Shown piece by piece: positions 55,372 through 63,996 of a DNA stretch of 64,000 bases. The stretch spans positions 55,984-119,983 of the forward strand of contig NZ_JADMKT010000072.1 in the NCBI RefSeq assembly GCF_016786255.1, given 5' to 3'. Below the pieces are notes generated by a model, which saw nothing but the letters and a program-made list of their open reading frames with translations, did no database searches and was not told where the DNA came from. How positions within the stretch are numbered: the stretch's first letter is position 1; each line of letters starts with the position of its first letter. A program made the position numbers and the translations under genes. This DNA comes from Robertkochia sediminum (lineage in GTDB: Bacteria > Bacteroidota > Bacteroidia > Flavobacteriales > Flavobacteriaceae).

Positions 55372-56573
55372 TCGGTGCCGTCTACATAATCCTGAAGATA
55401 ACTGTATCGATCGGTAAGCTTGCCGTCTTGTGTCATACGGGCGCGCAGCAGGATCCCATCGGCGTCACCGTCAAAGAATGCCGGGATCACGTGTTCGATA
55501 AAACTCGTTCCGAAGCCTTCACTGGCATCGGCAGGCAACTCACATGGTAAATTATCAACCGCCATGACCGCTATGGCTTCCGGTTTCATAAAATCCACTT
55601 CCGATTCGGTGGCAGCATGGTACCCATAGATTGGGTCTTCAATGGTCGAAGGCCTGATCGTAGAGGCTACAGGGCCATCGATATCACAGGAGATATCGGC
55701 TACTACACTGATCTTAAACTCAGGTGACTTTGCATCTTCACGGGTAAAGAGATAGGGTGATCCCTGACCGTAGAAATGTCCTGCTACGAACATATCAGAG
55801 ACCGCTGCAAAACGCATAAAACTGGATTCGTATTCTTCCGGGTGGAAATAAAAATTATGAATGGAATGCTCCTCTCCTTTTTTATGCCGGTTGTAATCTA
55901 GAGAATCCAGCTGACAGAACACAGGAACATCAAAATCTTTAGACAGGTAATCTTCAACAGCAACTTTTTGAATATCCATGGCCTCCAGGATCTCCCGGGC
56001 ACCACTTCCTACCCTTCCGGTTCCGGTGAGCACGATCTTGATCGGTGGCAGCTCAAAGGTCTTAAGGGTAGCCTTCATGGCCTTCAGGTCAGGCAGCGTC
56101 TCTGCCTTAGGCATTTCAAAAAGTCCGTGTTTGAGTCCGTAGGTGCGAATCCCGTTGTATGCACCAACCAGGCCGGCATAGCGGCCAAACGCCACCAGGC
56201 GCTGCCCTTTCTCATTGGTGATCACCTCGTGGTCATAGAGCTCGATGTTCTTTTCCAGGATCGCCCTTAAAAGGTCGCGATTGTACGGTTGCTTTTTGAT
56301 CGTATGCGAAAAGAAAAAGTATTTCTTATTCGGAATAAGCGCATCAACAGGCACCTCCTTCACCCCCAGTAATACATCGGCAGCAGAAAGATCACCGGTC
56401 ACCTCCACTCCCGCTTCAGCATATTTCGCATCCGGGAACACCCGGATATCAGAAGGCTCTGCGAGCAGTTTGGCCTGCGGAAAGCGTTCGATAATAGCTT
56501 TACAGGCTTCCGGAGATAAAACTACCCTGCGATCGGGCGGATTCTTTCTTTCTTTAATAATGGCAAAGGTCAT
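55362..56573 (-). CDS. Saccharopine/alanine-dehydrogenase-like NAD(P) oxidoreductase
   Basis: The 403-residue protein has an AlaDH/PNT N-terminal catalytic domain (IIKERKNPPDRRVVLSPEAC, with the KE and RR substrate contacts) and a Rossmann domain with LTGTGRVGSGA (about 184-194). Length and pattern resemble fungal Lys1-type saccharopine dehydrogenase, so lysine metabolism is plausible, but the substrate is not proven. It converges on the hyp operon and looks unrelated to it. Confidence 0.8.
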   Translation of the reverse strand: MTFAIIKERKNPPDRRVVLSPEACKAIIERFPQAKLLAEPSDIRVFPDAKYAEAGVEVTGDLSAADVLLGVKEVPVDALIPNKKYFFFSHTIKKQPYNRDLLRAILEKNIELYDHEVITNEKGQRLVAFGRYAGLVGAYNGIRTYGLKHGLFEMPKAETLPDLKAMKATLKTFELPPIKIVLTGTGRVGSGAREILEAMDIQKVAVEDYLSKDFDVPVFCQLDSLDYNRHKKGEEHSIHNFYFHPEEYESSFMRFAAVSDMFVAGHFYGQGSPYLFTREDAKSPEFKISVVADISCDIDGPVASTIRPSTIEDPIYGYHAATESEVDFMKPEAIAVMAVDNLPCELPADASEGFGTSFIEHVIPAFFDGDADGILLRARMTQDGKLTDRYSYLQDYVDGTDQA

Positions 56574-56783
56574 GGGCTCGTGGTTGTATGAATATTTCCG
56601 CTAAAATAACCGCTCAAAAAGGAATACACAAACAGAACCTGCTTTGAGGTACGCATCTTTTGATTCAGAGTGACAAATGTCACAGTTAATCTCCAAAGAG
56701 ATACCTAATTTGCAGCTCATCTCCTCTGCATGGAGATCGGAAAATAAAAGCACATACCTATCTAAAACACAGACCCATACCAA

Positions 56784-57707
56784 ATGGATTACCGTAAAGA
56801 AATAGCCCGGTTAAAGAAAGAGAAGAATGCCGTGATCCTGGCCCATTATTATCAGCGCCCTGAGATCCAGGATGTAGCCGATTATGTGGGCGACAGCCTT
56901 GGATTATCGCAAAAAGCGGCAGAAACAGAGGCCGATATGATCGTTTTTGCAGGGGTACATTTTATGGCTGAGACCGCCAAGATCCTCAATCCCGATAAAA
57001 AGGTCGTACTTCCCGACCTCGATGCAGGTTGTTCTCTTGCCGATAGCTGTCCGCCGGAAGCCTTTGAACCCTTTGTCAACGATCATCCCGAACATATTGT
57101 AGTGACCTACATCAATTGCTCTGCTGCCATCAAGGCCATGAGCGACCTGGTATGTACCTCTTCGAACGCCCTGGATATCGTGAACTCCATTCCTGAAGAT
57201 ATTCCGATCATCTTCGCTCCCGACCGCAACCTGGGGAAATACATCATGCAACAAACAGGAAGAGACATGCTCCTGTGGGACGGAAGCTGTGTAGTGCACG
57301 AGGCCTTTAGCATGGATAAGCTCACCTCTCTCCACATGGAATATCCGAAAGCAGAGATCATAGCACATCCCGAATCGGAGACGCATATATTAAAGACCGC
57401 ATCGTATATCGGGTCTACCGCAGGCATGATCAACCACGTAAAGCAGCAACCGGAAAAACAATACATCGTTGGTACCGAAGCGGGTATCCTGCACCAGATG
57501 CGAAAAGAAGTACCGGGTACCGACCTCATCCCCATGCCGGCATTAGAAAATAATACCTGTGCCTGCAGCGAGTGCGCCTATATGAAGGTAAATACCCTCG
57601 AAAAACTCTACCGCTGTATGCTGGAAGAGACCCCTGAAATAGAAGTTGAAGAAAACCTACGTAAAAAAGCCTTACGCCCTATAGAGCGTATGCTGGCACT
57701 TTCCTGA
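56784..57707 (+). CDS. nadA: Quinolinate synthase NadA
   Basis: NadA condenses iminoaspartate with dihydroxyacetone phosphate to quinolinate using an [4Fe-4S] cluster. The 307 residues show [25 protein letters not shown], the triad cysteines in [12 protein letters not shown] and TYINCSAA, and the C-terminal [12 protein letters not shown]. Length and motifs are normal. It is followed after 2 bases by nadB, its substrate source. Confidence 0.96.
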   Translation: MDYRKEIARLKKEKNAVILAHYYQRPEIQDVADYVGDSLGLSQKAAETEADMIVFAGVHFMAETAKILNPDKKVVLPDLDAGCSLADSCPPEAFEPFVNDHPEHIVVTYINCSAAIKAMSDLVCTSSNALDIVNSIPEDIPIIFAPDRNLGKYIMQQTGRDMLLWDGSCVVHEAFSMDKLTSLHMEYPKAEIIAHPESETHILKTASYIGSTAGMINHVKQQPEKQYIVGTEAGILHQMRKEVPGTDLIPMPALENNTCACSECAYMKVNTLEKLYRCMLEETPEIEVEENLRKKALRPIERMLALS

Positions 57708-57709
57708 TC

Positions 57710-59350
57710 ATGAAATTGAGAACAGACCATCTGGTAATAGGTTCGGGAATTGCAGGTCTTACCTATGCGGTAAAAATGGCCGAAGCCCTGCCCGACCGTC
57801 ATATCAGCATTGTTACCAAGGCCAATGAGGCCGAATCGAACACCAAATACGCCCAGGGCGGAGTGGCCGTGGTTTGGGATCGCGAAAAAGATTCGTTTAA
57901 CAAGCATATTGCAGATACCTTAAGGGCCGGCGATGGTCATTGCGACCCCATGGTGGTAGCCATGGTGGTGAACGAAGGGCCCGACAGGCTGCACGAACTT
58001 ATGAACTGGGGAGCACAATTTGATATTGACGATGGGGGAAGTCTGAACCTGGGACGTGAAGGCGGACATACCGAATACCGCATTGTACATCATAAGGATA
58101 TCACGGGCCATGAGATCGAAATGGCCCTGCTCAGACGCATCGATCAGTTACCTAATATCACCCTCTTCGATCACCATTTTGCCATAGATCTCATCACCGA
58201 ACACCATTTTGAAAATGACCTTCCCAATGAGATCGGTTGTTACGGGGCCTATGTCATGGACCAGGTTACCGGAGAGATCAAAGTCTTTGAAGCATCCACC
58301 ACCCTACTGGCTACAGGAGGGGTCGGACAGGTATACGGACATACCACCAATCCCGCTATCGCCACCGGCGACGGGGTAGCCATGGCCTATCGCGCCAAAG
58401 CACGTATAGCCGATATGGAATTCATGCAATTTCACCCTACCGCTCTGCTGGATGGTGCCGAGAAGCAATCGTTCCTGATCTCAGAAGCTGTTCGCGGCTT
58501 CGGAGCATTCCTGCGTAATAAGCATGGTGAACGTTTTATGCTCAGGTATGACGAACGTGGTGAACTGGCTTCCAGAGATATCGTAGCACGGGGCATAGAC
58601 CGGGAGTTAAAACGCTCCGGCGAAGAGTGTGTTTACCTGGATTGCACCCACCTCAATGCTGCCGAATTCGAAGCTCACTTCCCAAACATCAAACAAAAAT
58701 GCCTGGAGCATCGCATAGATCCTCAAACCGACTGGATCCCGGTAGTACCGGCATCGCATTACCTCTGTGGTGGAATTGATGTAGACCAGCACGGCCGCAC
58801 CTCCATACACAACCTTTACGCCTGTGGCGAATGCTCCCGAACAGGATTACACGGCGCGAACAGGCTGGCCTCGAATTCCCTCCTGGAGGCCTTGGTCTAT
58901 GCCCATCGTATTTTTGCCTGGCAACGCTATCAGTCCCTGTCGGAGGTTCCCCGAAGCATCCCTGAGTGGAATGATGAGGGCACCGTGATAAACAGTGAAA
59001 ATATCGTAGTAAAACACAATGTAAAAAGACTGCAGGCTTTAATGCGAGATTACGTCGGGATCGTGAGAAGTCATAAGCGATTGGCCCTGGCGTCAAAAAA
59101 TTTGCAAACCATTTACCGGGAGGTGGAAACCCTCTACAGGGAATCGCGACTTAACCCGGAATTGTGTGAACTGCGCAATATGGTTAATGTGGCGCATCTT
59201 ATTATTTGTCAGTCCTCGCGGCAAGATGAAAACCGCGGCGGATTTTACAATAAAGATCTCGACAGTTCCAGACGCATGAAGAAACACGACACCATGGCAG
59301 AAAGAAAGGCTATGGACTGCGAACAACGGGAAGAACTCATACTGGCATAG
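57710..59350 (+). CDS. nadB: L-aspartate oxidase NadB
   Basis: This flavoenzyme makes iminoaspartate for NadA. The 546 residues include the FAD motif VIGSGIAGLTYA, SNTKYAQGGVAVV, TGGVGQVYGHTTNP, the active-site EFMQFHPTAL and HYLCGGIDVDQHGRTS, plus the C-terminal helical domain. The C-terminus is of normal length. It forms a two-gene de novo NAD operon with nadA. Confidence 0.96.
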   Translation: MKLRTDHLVIGSGIAGLTYAVKMAEALPDRHISIVTKANEAESNTKYAQGGVAVVWDREKDSFNKHIADTLRAGDGHCDPMVVAMVVNEGPDRLHELMNWGAQFDIDDGGSLNLGREGGHTEYRIVHHKDITGHEIEMALLRRIDQLPNITLFDHHFAIDLITEHHFENDLPNEIGCYGAYVMDQVTGEIKVFEASTTLLATGGVGQVYGHTTNPAIATGDGVAMAYRAKARIADMEFMQFHPTALLDGAEKQSFLISEAVRGFGAFLRNKHGERFMLRYDERGELASRDIVARGIDRELKRSGEECVYLDCTHLNAAEFEAHFPNIKQKCLEHRIDPQTDWIPVVPASHYLCGGIDVDQHGRTSIHNLYACGECSRTGLHGANRLASNSLLEALVYAHRIFAWQRYQSLSEVPRSIPEWNDEGTVINSENIVVKHNVKRLQALMRDYVGIVRSHKRLALASKNLQTIYREVETLYRESRLNPELCELRNMVNVAHLIICQSSRQDENRGGFYNKDLDSSRRMKKHDTMAERKAMDCEQREELILA

Positions 59351-59396
59351 ATTTTGAATGTATAGCCGTAAACTGGGGAGGTATAGAAAATTATTG

Positions 59397-59404
59397 TAGT
59401 TTTG
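59397..59404 (+). promoter_or_regulatory. Promoter -7 box of ssrA
   Basis: TAGTTTTG fits TAnnTTTG, 48 bases before the mature 5' end, which leaves room for a processed leader. Confidence 0.6.
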
Positions 59405-59452
59405 CCTTCCCTATTCTTCCGGGTTAAGAGGAGAAGTTCTTTGAAAAATATT

Positions 59453-59849
59453 GGGGTCGACTGGTTTTGACAGCGAGTCTAATTGGAGTGTAAGCATGCA
59501 GAGCGCTGGGATATAGCTCTTTAATCTCATATTTCAACCTTTTTAAATGGCGAGAATAACTATGCTCTTGCTGCCTAATCTGAATTCATAGTAGGATTTC
59601 GGCCACGTCCCTGCGAGGCGGGGAGGCGAGATGTCTCTGGGAAGCCCTTGTTGATGGCGTCCCGTTTTGAGGCACCATAAAAGTCAACATAGAGATCGCA
59701 GTGCTTCGATGTGATCTCAAATCTTAAGAAGCTAAGCTTGTAGTGGGCGGTTTCCGGTCAGCTGCAGGTCGACAATTAAACGGTAACTAAGCATGTAGAA
59801 AGCATTTTAATTGCTTGTTTGGACGGGAGTTCGAATCTCCCCGACTCCA
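59453..59849 (+). ncRNA. ssrA: Transfer-messenger RNA
   Basis: The 5' end GGGGTCGACTGG and the 3' end TTCGAATCTCCCCGACTCC form the seven-pair acceptor stem (59453-59459 with 59842-59848, one G-U) and a T-arm. The tag frame at 59549-59578 reads GENNYALAA then TAA, a typical Bacteroidota proteolysis tag. The CCA is not encoded. A strong terminator follows at 59873. A recombinase gene lies directly downstream, so the 3' end is the likely attachment site of the adjoining island. Confidence 0.97.
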
Positions 59850-59872
59850 CTGGGTGGACTTTAAAATTCACC

Positions 59873-59915
59873 AAAACCCCGCAAACCACCAGTGTTTACG
59901 GGGTTTTTTATTTTT
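59873..59915 (+). terminator. Terminator of ssrA
   Basis: AAAACCCCGCAAAC pairs with GTTTACGGGGTTTT with one mismatch around a seven-base loop, followed by T-runs. Confidence 0.9.
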
Positions 59916-59984
59916 CTTGCATTCAATTAAACCCCTTTAAATACTGTTAAAAAGGTGGTAATTCGGGAGTACTTTTTTAAAGAC

Positions 59985-60103
59985 AAAAAAGACTCACCAG
60001 CTTTTTCAAACTACCTGTATTCATAGGCCTTCCCACGATTTTCTTTAACATTTGATTTCCAGAGATTTTGTACCTTAAATAGGAATTCTGGTGAGTCTTT
60101 TTT
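59985..60103. repeat. 16-base inverted repeat upstream of the recombinase
   Basis: AAAAAAGACTCACCAG (59985-60000) is repeated exactly as its reverse complement at 60088-60103, 87 bases apart, ending 19 bases before the recombinase start. It may be a recombinase or excisionase binding pair, or fold as a long hairpin. Confidence 0.7.
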
Positions 60104-60122
60104 TACCATAAATCCAAAGGTC

Positions 60123-61364
60123 ATGAAAAACACCTATTCCATCCGTTTTGTCCTCCGTAAAAATAAACCCGATAAACAGGGTAAATGCCGTATTTTTCAA
60201 CGTATCACCTTGAATGGTCAACGGGTTGAACTAAGTACCCAAAGAAAGGCGCTTCCATCCTTATGGAGCACTAAAAATGAGCGGGTGACAGGAACTAAGA
60301 AAGAAAACTTGCAGATCAACGCTCACCTGGAACAGATCACCTATCAAACCAATAAATATTTTCAGCAACTCCAGGACAGTGGGAATCCATTTAACGTGAA
60401 CGCCCTTCGGAAAATGGTCCAGAACAGGGCTACCCCTTCCAAAATGCTATTGGAGATATTTGGGGAACACAACGATCAATTAAGGAAACTCTCAGGAAAG
60501 GGTTATGCCCCTGCAACAGTGATCCGCTATGATACCACCAAAGGACATCTGGAACAATTCATAGAGGAGGAATACGGCTGGCAGGACATACCTGTAAATG
60601 AGGTCGACAGGGCATTTATCAGGCGATTTGAATACTTCCTAAAGACTCGTCGCAATTGCAACCACAATACCAGCATGAAGTATGTGAACAATTTTAAAAA
60701 GATCATACGAATAGCCGTAGCCAATGAATGGATCACCAAGGATCCGTTTTACGGTTATAAGATCTCCTACCAATGGAAGGAGCGCGAATACCTCACCCAG
60801 GCCGAACTCGAAAGCCTGGTCACTAAGGAATTATCCATCCCCAGGATCGCCCAGGTTAGGGATATGTTCGTTTTCTGTTGTTATACCGGTCTGGCCTATG
60901 CCGACATCAAAAAGCTCACCAGAGATCATGTAGTAACCGGAATAGACGGAGATCTGTGGATTCGGATCAACCGAACCAAGACCGACTCTAAAAGCAGGAT
61001 CCCCCTACTCCCTCCTGCTCTCCGTATCATGGATAAATACAAAGACCACCCGGAGGTGGAAAATGGGAACTGTCTGATTCCTGTACTCACCAATCAGAAA
61101 GCCAATGCATATCTAAAAGAGATTGCAGACCTATGTGGCATTAAAAAGCGACTCACCACCCACCTGGCCAGGCATACTTTTGCCACCACGGTAACCCTAA
61201 CCAATGGCGTACCCATTGAAACGGTGAGCAAGATGCTCGGACACCGGGATCTAAGAACCACCCAGATCTATGCCCAGGTATTAGACCGGAAGATCAGTGA
61301 AGATATGAGTGTTTTGAAATCGAAGTTGGGAAATACAACCAAAGGGAACAAGGTCAGTAGTTAA
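60123..61364 (+). CDS. Tyrosine recombinase (Bacteroidota integrase type)
   Basis: The 413-residue integrase has an N-terminal arm-binding domain (about 1-100), a SAM-like core-binding domain (about 105-205) and a catalytic domain. The catalytic H-x-x-R is at His347/Arg350, His374 is in GHRDLRTT, and the nucleophile is Tyr383. The first conserved arginine is absent: the TGLR block reads TGLA, with Ala258. It is too long and differently built to be an integron IntI. Its place next to tmRNA suggests it inserted the island there. Confidence 0.9.
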   Translation: MKNTYSIRFVLRKNKPDKQGKCRIFQRITLNGQRVELSTQRKALPSLWSTKNERVTGTKKENLQINAHLEQITYQTNKYFQQLQDSGNPFNVNALRKMVQNRATPSKMLLEIFGEHNDQLRKLSGKGYAPATVIRYDTTKGHLEQFIEEEYGWQDIPVNEVDRAFIRRFEYFLKTRRNCNHNTSMKYVNNFKKIIRIAVANEWITKDPFYGYKISYQWKEREYLTQAELESLVTKELSIPRIAQVRDMFVFCCYTGLAYADIKKLTRDHVVTGIDGDLWIRINRTKTDSKSRIPLLPPALRIMDKYKDHPEVENGNCLIPVLTNQKANAYLKEIADLCGIKKRLTTHLARHTFATTVTLTNGVPIETVSKMLGHRDLRTTQIYAQVLDRKISEDMSVLKSKLGNTTKGNKVSS

Positions 61365-61655
61365 ACTCATCTACTTCCTATAAATATTAAATATCCGTTT
61401 TTAAACGTTTACAACGTTTTTTGCCTTTCCTTTCTCAGACGAAATTTTGAATGGCTTGTTCAGCCGATCCGAATCCAGGATAGGTGAACGAGCCAAAAAT
61501 ATCATCCATTTTAAATTTTTTACCTATAAACTTACTCCGTCAGGTTCATCAAACAACCTGAGTTAATCCTGAAATCAAATAAGTCATATTCAAAAAATCA
61601 AAATTTAAGGTTTGCATTCTTGAAAAGTTAATAGAACAAGGAATTTCAGAATGAG
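61365..61655. other. Non-coding stretch after the recombinase
   Basis: No gene is seen. A hairpin with ten-base arms (61453-61462 with 61485-61494, one G-U) is present, and the stretch is AT-rich. It separates the recombinase from the distal end of the cassette array. Confidence 0.5.
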
Positions 61656-61837
61656 ATCGTAATGGTTTATATGCCATGGTTGAGAGCGGTACTTTTAAGG
61701 TGCTTTTATGTTTGGCTTGTTTGGGAACTGCCTAATAAAGTAATGTGATAAAAATAACTCGTTTACCCGGCCTGGTTTGAGGGCCTTTAAACGAGCTGGA
61801 GGAAATTTCATTTATGCTTTATACACCATTGTTGTAT
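61656..61837 (-). repeat. attC-like site C (end of array, degenerate)
   Basis: Read on the minus strand it opens with ATACAAC (61831-61837), then AATGGTGTATAAAGC (61816-61830). Near the far end it has an imperfect complement, the plus-strand AATGGTTTATATGCCATG at 61661-61678. A strong inner hairpin (CTCGTTTA/TAAACGAG) lies between. The closing core site is degenerate (about 61656), as expected for a last, worn site. Confidence 0.5.
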
Positions 61838-61844
61838 GTCGTTT

Positions 61845-62402
61845 TTATGAAACGGATAATATTTCCTCTTTTTCGATAACCCAATTTTTATCTTTTTTTA
61901 GGTGCAAAATGCTTGAAAACCCACAATCTCCATTTCCTGCACATAAGAATGATATATATATTATTGCTTTATCAAAATTCTGGTTGTAACTAATTGAAGA
62001 GATTTGAACCATTCCAATATATGGGCTTCTTATATTTTGGTCAGATTCCGCTACAAGTCTATACCTCTTGTAGTCTTTAATCTTCTGAATATTCCATCTA
62101 TGCTTTAATTTAAAATCTTCAATGGTAAACTCCGAAATCTCTCTAAACGTCAAATAATCATCAATACTTTCGATGTCTAAACTCCTAAGATTCGTGTGGT
62201 TTAATAACAATAAAGAGTGATATTCTTTAGTCTCGTCAATCCAACCTTGTCCATTTTCAAGATCTGATTCATTTCCGAAAGCATAATTCAAAACGGTAGA
62301 AAGTATTTCATAATCATCGGATTCATGATGCTTTTTTTTGCAACTCAATGTTATGGTAACAAATAAGGTAAATAACAGCAAAGATTTGATTTTAGGTCTC
62401 AT
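61845..62402 (-). CDS. Cassette gene C: small lipoprotein
   Basis: From the ATG at 62402 the product is 185 residues with a lipoprotein signal ending ITLSCKKK. An upstream ATG at 62417 lies in the cassette core site. The mature part has no recognised domain; it includes two cysteines near the C-terminus (LCAGNGDCGF). Base composition is AT-rich. The gene fills the cassette almost completely, with the stop 8 bases from the core site. Function is unknown. Confidence 0.7.
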   Translation of the reverse strand: MRPKIKSLLLFTLFVTITLSCKKKHHESDDYEILSTVLNYAFGNESDLENGQGWIDETKEYHSLLLLNHTNLRSLDIESIDDYLTFREISEFTIEDFKLKHRWNIQKIKDYKRYRLVAESDQNIRSPYIGMVQISSISYNQNFDKAIIYISFLCAGNGDCGFSSILHLKKDKNWVIEKEEILSVS

Positions 62403-62415
62403 GTTTTTAAATGAC

Positions 62416-62592
62416 ATACAACGGTAGGTGTATGAGCCGTTGCAGGTGGGTGGATCAAGCTGCGTGTTGGCCTTTGGAGGCTGAGAGCTTGAGCCACTGA
62501 AATGCCAGGCTCAATTTTTTCGTTTGGTCTAATCTAGGGATTATTTTCGAAACTTGTTGGAGGAAAGCAATGGCTTATACACGTTGTTAGGC
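62416..62592 (-). repeat. attC-like site B
   Basis: On the minus strand it runs from GCCTAAC (62586-62592) to GTTGTAT (62416-62422). The inner arms GTGTATAAGCCATTGC (62567-62582) and GCAACGGCTCATACAC (62428-62443) are complementary at 14 of 16 positions. The site is 177 bases long and contains the stop codon of gene B in its first core. Confidence 0.75.
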
Positions 62593-63159
62593 GCTTTTTT
62601 TCCATTTGATAATGTTTTCTTTGGTCAAAATCGCAAGCCTCTTAATATCAATAAAATTCATCAGACTAATTTCTTCCTGACCTCTTAAAGTTTTGAATTG
62701 AATTTTTTTCCCATTTTTCAATTCGGGATATTTAAATAGTTCATAAAAGGAATCTACTGTCTCTTCATTCTGGGTGAAAAATAGGTTGAAGCTATTACCC
62801 GAAATTATTTCATTAAAGTGTTTTAATAGATTTTGATTTGGCCTTTTTGGGGAGACATTTAGTTTTTCATTAAGAGCGGATAATTTGTGTGTTTTTTTCT
62901 CAAGATTTCCTCCACAATGAATTATTAATCCTTTTAAGATTAATTCAATCCCATGATAGAAATTAAATAAAACAGGGATACCAATGTTTTGATCAGCCCA
63001 TTTGGTTTTTTGGTCATATTCTTCCCCAGTCTCAGCATCAGATTTTCCTCCGTCCATGAAAACTAAAGTTTTATTTCCTTGTTTTTCCATTTCCTCAATT
63101 GCATTAATGGAAATTTGAAGAAAATTATATCCAATTGTTATGTAATCAGTTCCATTCAT
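62587..63159 (-). CDS. Cassette gene B: HEPN-like protein
   Basis: A 190-residue soluble protein with high Lys and Asn content. The segment FYHGIELILKGLIIHCGG followed by THKLSALNEKL resembles the helical core of HEPN-type proteins (E-x-LK and H-x-L patterns), some of which act in toxin or defence systems; this is a weak similarity. There is no RxxxxH catalytic motif I can point to. The stop codon TAA lies inside the GCCTAAC core site, so gene and cassette end overlap. Confidence 0.65.
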   Translation of the reverse strand: MNGTDYITIGYNFLQISINAIEEMEKQGNKTLVFMDGGKSDAETGEEYDQKTKWADQNIGIPVLFNFYHGIELILKGLIIHCGGNLEKKTHKLSALNEKLNVSPKRPNQNLLKHFNEIISGNSFNLFFTQNEETVDSFYELFKYPELKNGKKIQFKTLRGQEEISLMNFIDIKRLAILTKENIIKWKKSA

Positions 63160-63170
63160 TTTAAAATTGC

Positions 63171-63310
63171 GCCTAACGGTCAGGCTATGGCTCGTGGCGG
63201 GCGGGTTGCACGGTGCGTCCGATGGAAACGAATAGCCTGGTTGAGTTCATGAATATTTTTTTCTTTTTTAGAAGTACTACACTAGCCATGAGATATAGCC
63301 GATGTTGCCC
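63171..63310 (-). repeat. attC-like site A
   Basis: On the minus strand it runs from GGGCAAC (63304-63310) to GTTAGGC (63171-63177). The arms CATGGCTAGTG (63280-63290) and CACGAGCCATA (63186-63196) are complementary at 9 of 11 positions, and the pairing extends into GGCTAT/ATAGCC. It is 140 bases long. Confidence 0.72.
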
Positions 63311-63314
63311 ACAG

Positions 63315-63983
63315 TTATTTTTTCAATGCTTGTTCAAGTCGTTTTTTTGCATCGAGGGGGCTTAAATTTATTTTAATCATTTCTGTAGCAATTAATTCTG
63401 CTGTAATGCCGCTTCCATAAATATCTCCCGTTTTTGTTTTTCTATAAAGTTCTATTAGCTCAGTATTACTTTTTAAACCTGCTAAAATCTTTTGAGCTAA
63501 TTCAGGACTAATATTATAATCCGTTTTTAATTGAGATAGATAGGATTCTGAATAATAAGTAAACCCGAATTTATTGTTTAAAAACTGAATGTCAAATGGA
63601 ATTACAGAAAGCGAATCAAGAGTATAGGTTTTAGCTTCATTAATGAATTTTAGTTTCCCTTGTTCAAGCTTTTCAAACCCTATTAATTTATAACGATCTG
63701 CTGGAATTGGGTTTGTTGTTAGGGGAATTGAATCAATTCGCTCTATTGCTAGAATCTCTTTAGATCCAATTCTTTTGCTCTTTAGAACTTTAAAAATTCT
63801 CCTGTATTTCTGGGCACATTTAAAATTTGAATTGCATTTAAATTCAAAGATTGTATCATTACTTTTTTTAATGCCATAGAGTTCGGTTCCATTTACAAAG
63901 TAATATTTGTCATCTAGTAAGTTTTGACAGAAAACCGAATTTATTATAAATACGAATAATACAGTTAGTAGAAGTTTTTTCAT
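63315..63983 (-). CDS. Cassette gene A: secreted protein of unknown function
   Basis: The ATG at 63983 gives 222 residues with a signal peptide ending NSVFCQ; the earlier TTG at 63995 is part of the core site GTTGCCC and is rejected. The first part is beta-rich (YYFVNGTELYGIKKSNDTIFEF); the last 60 residues look helical and resemble a short C-terminal SHOCT-like or domain-swap helix pair, but no family is recognised. It is AT-rich, and its end lies 4 bases from attC-like site A. Confidence 0.7.
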   Translation of the reverse strand: MKKLLLTVLFVFIINSVFCQNLLDDKYYFVNGTELYGIKKSNDTIFEFKCNSNFKCAQKYRRIFKVLKSKRIGSKEILAIERIDSIPLTTNPIPADRYKLIGFEKLEQGKLKFINEAKTYTLDSLSVIPFDIQFLNNKFGFTYYSESYLSQLKTDYNISPELAQKILAGLKSNTELIELYRKTKTGDIYGSGITAELIATEMIKINLSPLDAKKRLEQALKK

Positions 63984-63989
63984 AATTGT

Positions 63990-63996
63990 GGGCAAC
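63990..63996 (-). repeat. Cassette core site before gene A
   Basis: On the minus strand GTTGCCC follows a CC, as in the other two cores (CCGTT). It matches the complement of GGGCAAC at the far end of cassette A, as expected when a circular cassette is inserted. It shows that at least one more cassette lies beyond 64000. Confidence 0.6.

Noticed and set aside
60123..61364. Recombinase as an integron integrase IntI
   Set aside because: At 413 residues with an arm-binding domain it is longer than IntI, it shows the Bacteroidota integrase pattern, and the array points toward it with its worn end, not with an attI.
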